Shown here piece by piece: positions 5,892 to 6,452 of a stretch of 6,452 nucleotides of DNA. The stretch is from an uncultured Actinomycetes bacterium (GTDB lineage: Bacteria; Actinomycetota; Acidimicrobiia; Acidimicrobiales; Acidimicrobilacustridaceae), in NCBI GenBank assembly GCA_945957335.1, contig CAMFLJ010000222.1, positions 1-6,452 of the forward strand, in the 5' to 3' direction. The translations under genes and the position numbers were made by a program. Positions within the stretch are counted from its first letter, which is position 1. Each line of letters opens with the position of its first letter. Under the pieces are notes generated by a model, which worked only from the letters and a program-made list of their open reading frames with translations, ran no database searches and was not told where the DNA came from.

Positions 5892-6000
5892 GCCAGGCTT
5901 CGGGTCGGGCACCCACGACCGCCGGTTCGTTCGAACACCTGGGGCCTCGAGCGGGGCGCGCGGAGCGTGCCCGTTCTTTGACGAACTCGTGACGACGATC

Positions 6001-6059
6001 TGTCACCAGCTGATGATGAGCCGACTCACGATCAGGCCGAGGCCGGCGGCCGGGTGACA
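6001..6059. repeat. Inverted repeat past the stop of the partial gene
   Basis: TGTCACC (6001-6007) and GGTGACA (6053-6059) are perfect 7-bp complements 45 bases apart, and the interior contains GGCCG-G-CGGCC (6041-6051). On the minus strand this begins about 50 bp past the stop codon at 6111, where a terminator for the partial gene could lie. The wide spacing makes the assignment weak. Confidence 0.25.
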
Positions 6060-6110
6060 CCTCCCGCGGTTCATGGGGTGTGTGTGTCCCAATCCACCTG
6101 GTCTGTGGCG

Positions 6111-6402
6111 CTATCCGGCACCGATCGCAATCGGTCCGGAGGTGAGCATCGCTTCCTCGAGAGACCCTGCGGCGAGCGCGAACCCAGTTGGCTCGAGGGT
6201 AAGACGGGTGGCGCACAGGATCTTGATCGAGTACCGGCCTGAGGGAGGGGCGTCGGCGGGGACCACGAGGTCGACCGCCCAACTGCCGTCGACGGCCGGG
6301 GTGGCGGCGCCGTGCACTTGCCCCGCTACGTACTCCAGCGTGTTCGCAATCGAAATGGTCGCATCGGACACCGCCCACCCGGGGCCGCCTCCACTCGGGC
6401 TG
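6111..6402 (-). CDS. C-terminal fragment of an unidentified protein, possibly extracellular and beta-rich
   Basis: Only the last 97 or so codons are present; the gene runs into the adapter junction at 6402/6403, so its true start is lost. I do not recognise a family. The visible part alternates hydrophobic and polar residues in strand-like segments (ISIANTLEYV, then GSWAVDLVVP) followed by ADAPPSGRYSIKILCATRL. This 'tested value, VP.dAPPG.Y.I' pattern resembles Ig-like or carbohydrate-binding beta-sandwich repeats of actinobacterial surface proteins, which is an inference from pattern only. There is one Cys, no LPXTG sorting signal and no terminal membrane helix. Any start placed in the MCIRDS or MYKRQ peptides at its left end would be an artefact, because those residues are translated adapter. 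The stop is TAG at 6113-6111. Confidence 0.6.
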
Positions 6403-6452
6403 CTGTCTCTTATACACATCTCCGAGCCCACGAGACTAAGGCGAATCGCGGA
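6403..6452. other. Illumina Nextera adapter and i7 index read-through (not genomic)
   Basis: Bases 6403-6421 read CTGTCTCTTATACACATCT, the exact 19-base Tn5 mosaic end used in Nextera libraries. Bases 6422-6436 read CCGAGCCCACGAGAC, the Nextera read-2 adapter. TAAGGCGA at 6437-6444 is the i7 index N701 sequence, and ATC at 6445-6447 begins the expected P7 segment. The final five bases, GCGGA, depart from P7 and may be sequencing error or mis-assembly. This is library-preparation DNA, not an integrated transposon. Confidence 0.98.

Larger units (their letters stand above)
5644..6110. other. 467-bp gene-free region upstream of the rpf-like gene
   Basis: I see no convincing gene on either strand here: open frames are short and match no family. 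The region is less GC-rich than the genes; by hand count, 5821-5880 has 33 G/C of 60, against 44 of 60 in valS at 2341-2400. It holds several inverted repeats and one imperfect direct repeat, listed separately, and most likely contains the promoter and a long leader of the rpf-like gene. The c-di-AMP (ydaO) riboswitch common before rpf genes was looked for; its conserved GGGGGAACC and GGGGUGAAUC segments are absent. No clear -35/-10 pair is visible. Confidence 0.6.

Noticed and set aside
5925..5940. LexA/SOS-like box around GTTCGAAC
   Set aside because: Only the 8-bp GTTCGAAC core is palindromic; the mycobacterial-type site needs TCGAAC-N4-GTTCGA, which is not formed.
5644..5990. c-di-AMP (ydaO) riboswitch before the rpf-like gene
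   Set aside because: It is often found before rpf genes, but the conserved GGGGGAACC-like and GGGGUGAAUC-like segments are not present on the minus strand.
5989..6006. CRP/GlxR-like palindrome GTGAC-N8-GTCAC
   Set aside because: The known site is TGTGA-N6-TCACA; here the TGA/TCA half-sites are too far apart and the outer bases do not match.
6003..6074. Minus-strand 23-residue hydrophobic micro-ORF (MNRGRCHPAAGLGLIVSRL...)
   Set aside because: It resembles a small membrane or leader peptide, but no Shine-Dalgarno site precedes the ATG and an open frame this short is expected by chance.
5863..6417. Minus-strand 184-codon frame starting MYKRQ
   Set aside because: Its start lies in adapter sequence and the rest is an Arg-rich shadow frame running through the partial gene and the gene-free region.
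6403..6421. Tn5 transposon end, suggesting a real mobile element
   Set aside because: The 19 bases are the hyperactive mosaic end and are followed directly by Nextera read-2 adapter and an index. This is library DNA, and no transposase gene is present.

Overview
The window is about 6.4 kb of very GC-rich bacterial DNA. It most likely comes from a high-GC actinobacterium, and an Acidimicrobiia-like lineage is plausible but unproven. Three things point that way: a valyl-tRNA synthetase of the form seen in Streptomyces and relatives (GWDDNGLPTE signature), an actinobacterial Rpf-type cell-wall lytic domain, and TANNNT -10 hexamers lying directly before start codons without Shine-Dalgarno sites. 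The right-hand end is not genomic. Bases 6403-6452 are an Illumina Nextera adapter plus index read-through, so this is the raw end of an assembled contig.

Layout. Bases 1-198 (minus) are the N-terminal end of cysteinyl-tRNA synthetase, cut by the window edge. A 74-bp divergent spacer with two candidate leaderless promoters separates it from valS (plus, 273-2894). valS converges on an MscS-family mechanosensitive channel gene (minus, 2963-4108), and a strong two-tier hairpin lies between them. Upstream of the channel gene on the minus strand are an iron superoxide dismutase, sodB (4182-4763), and a secreted Rpf-like transglycosylase (4933-5643). GC-rich hairpins separate each pair. A 467-bp stretch without a convincing gene (5644-6110) lies upstream of the rpf-like gene. 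It is less GC-rich than the genes and carries several inverted repeats and one imperfect direct repeat. The last gene (minus, 6111-6402) is the C-terminal end of an unidentified, possibly extracellular beta-rich protein, cut by the adapter junction.

How the genes fit together. cysS and valS are housekeeping translation genes sharing a divergent promoter region. The channel, sodB and the rpf-like gene all lie on the minus strand. The hairpins and the individual Shine-Dalgarno sites suggest mostly separate transcripts, with possible read-through from sodB into the channel gene. The themes are osmotic protection, superoxide removal and cell-wall remodelling or resuscitation, but nothing shows that these form one dedicated pathway.

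I found no mobile element, CRISPR array, tRNA, rRNA or new defence or biosynthetic system. The observations most worth a second look are the adapter at the contig end, the convergent hairpin that may be a dispersed repeat, the divergent leaderless promoter pair, and the structured region upstream of the rpf-like gene.
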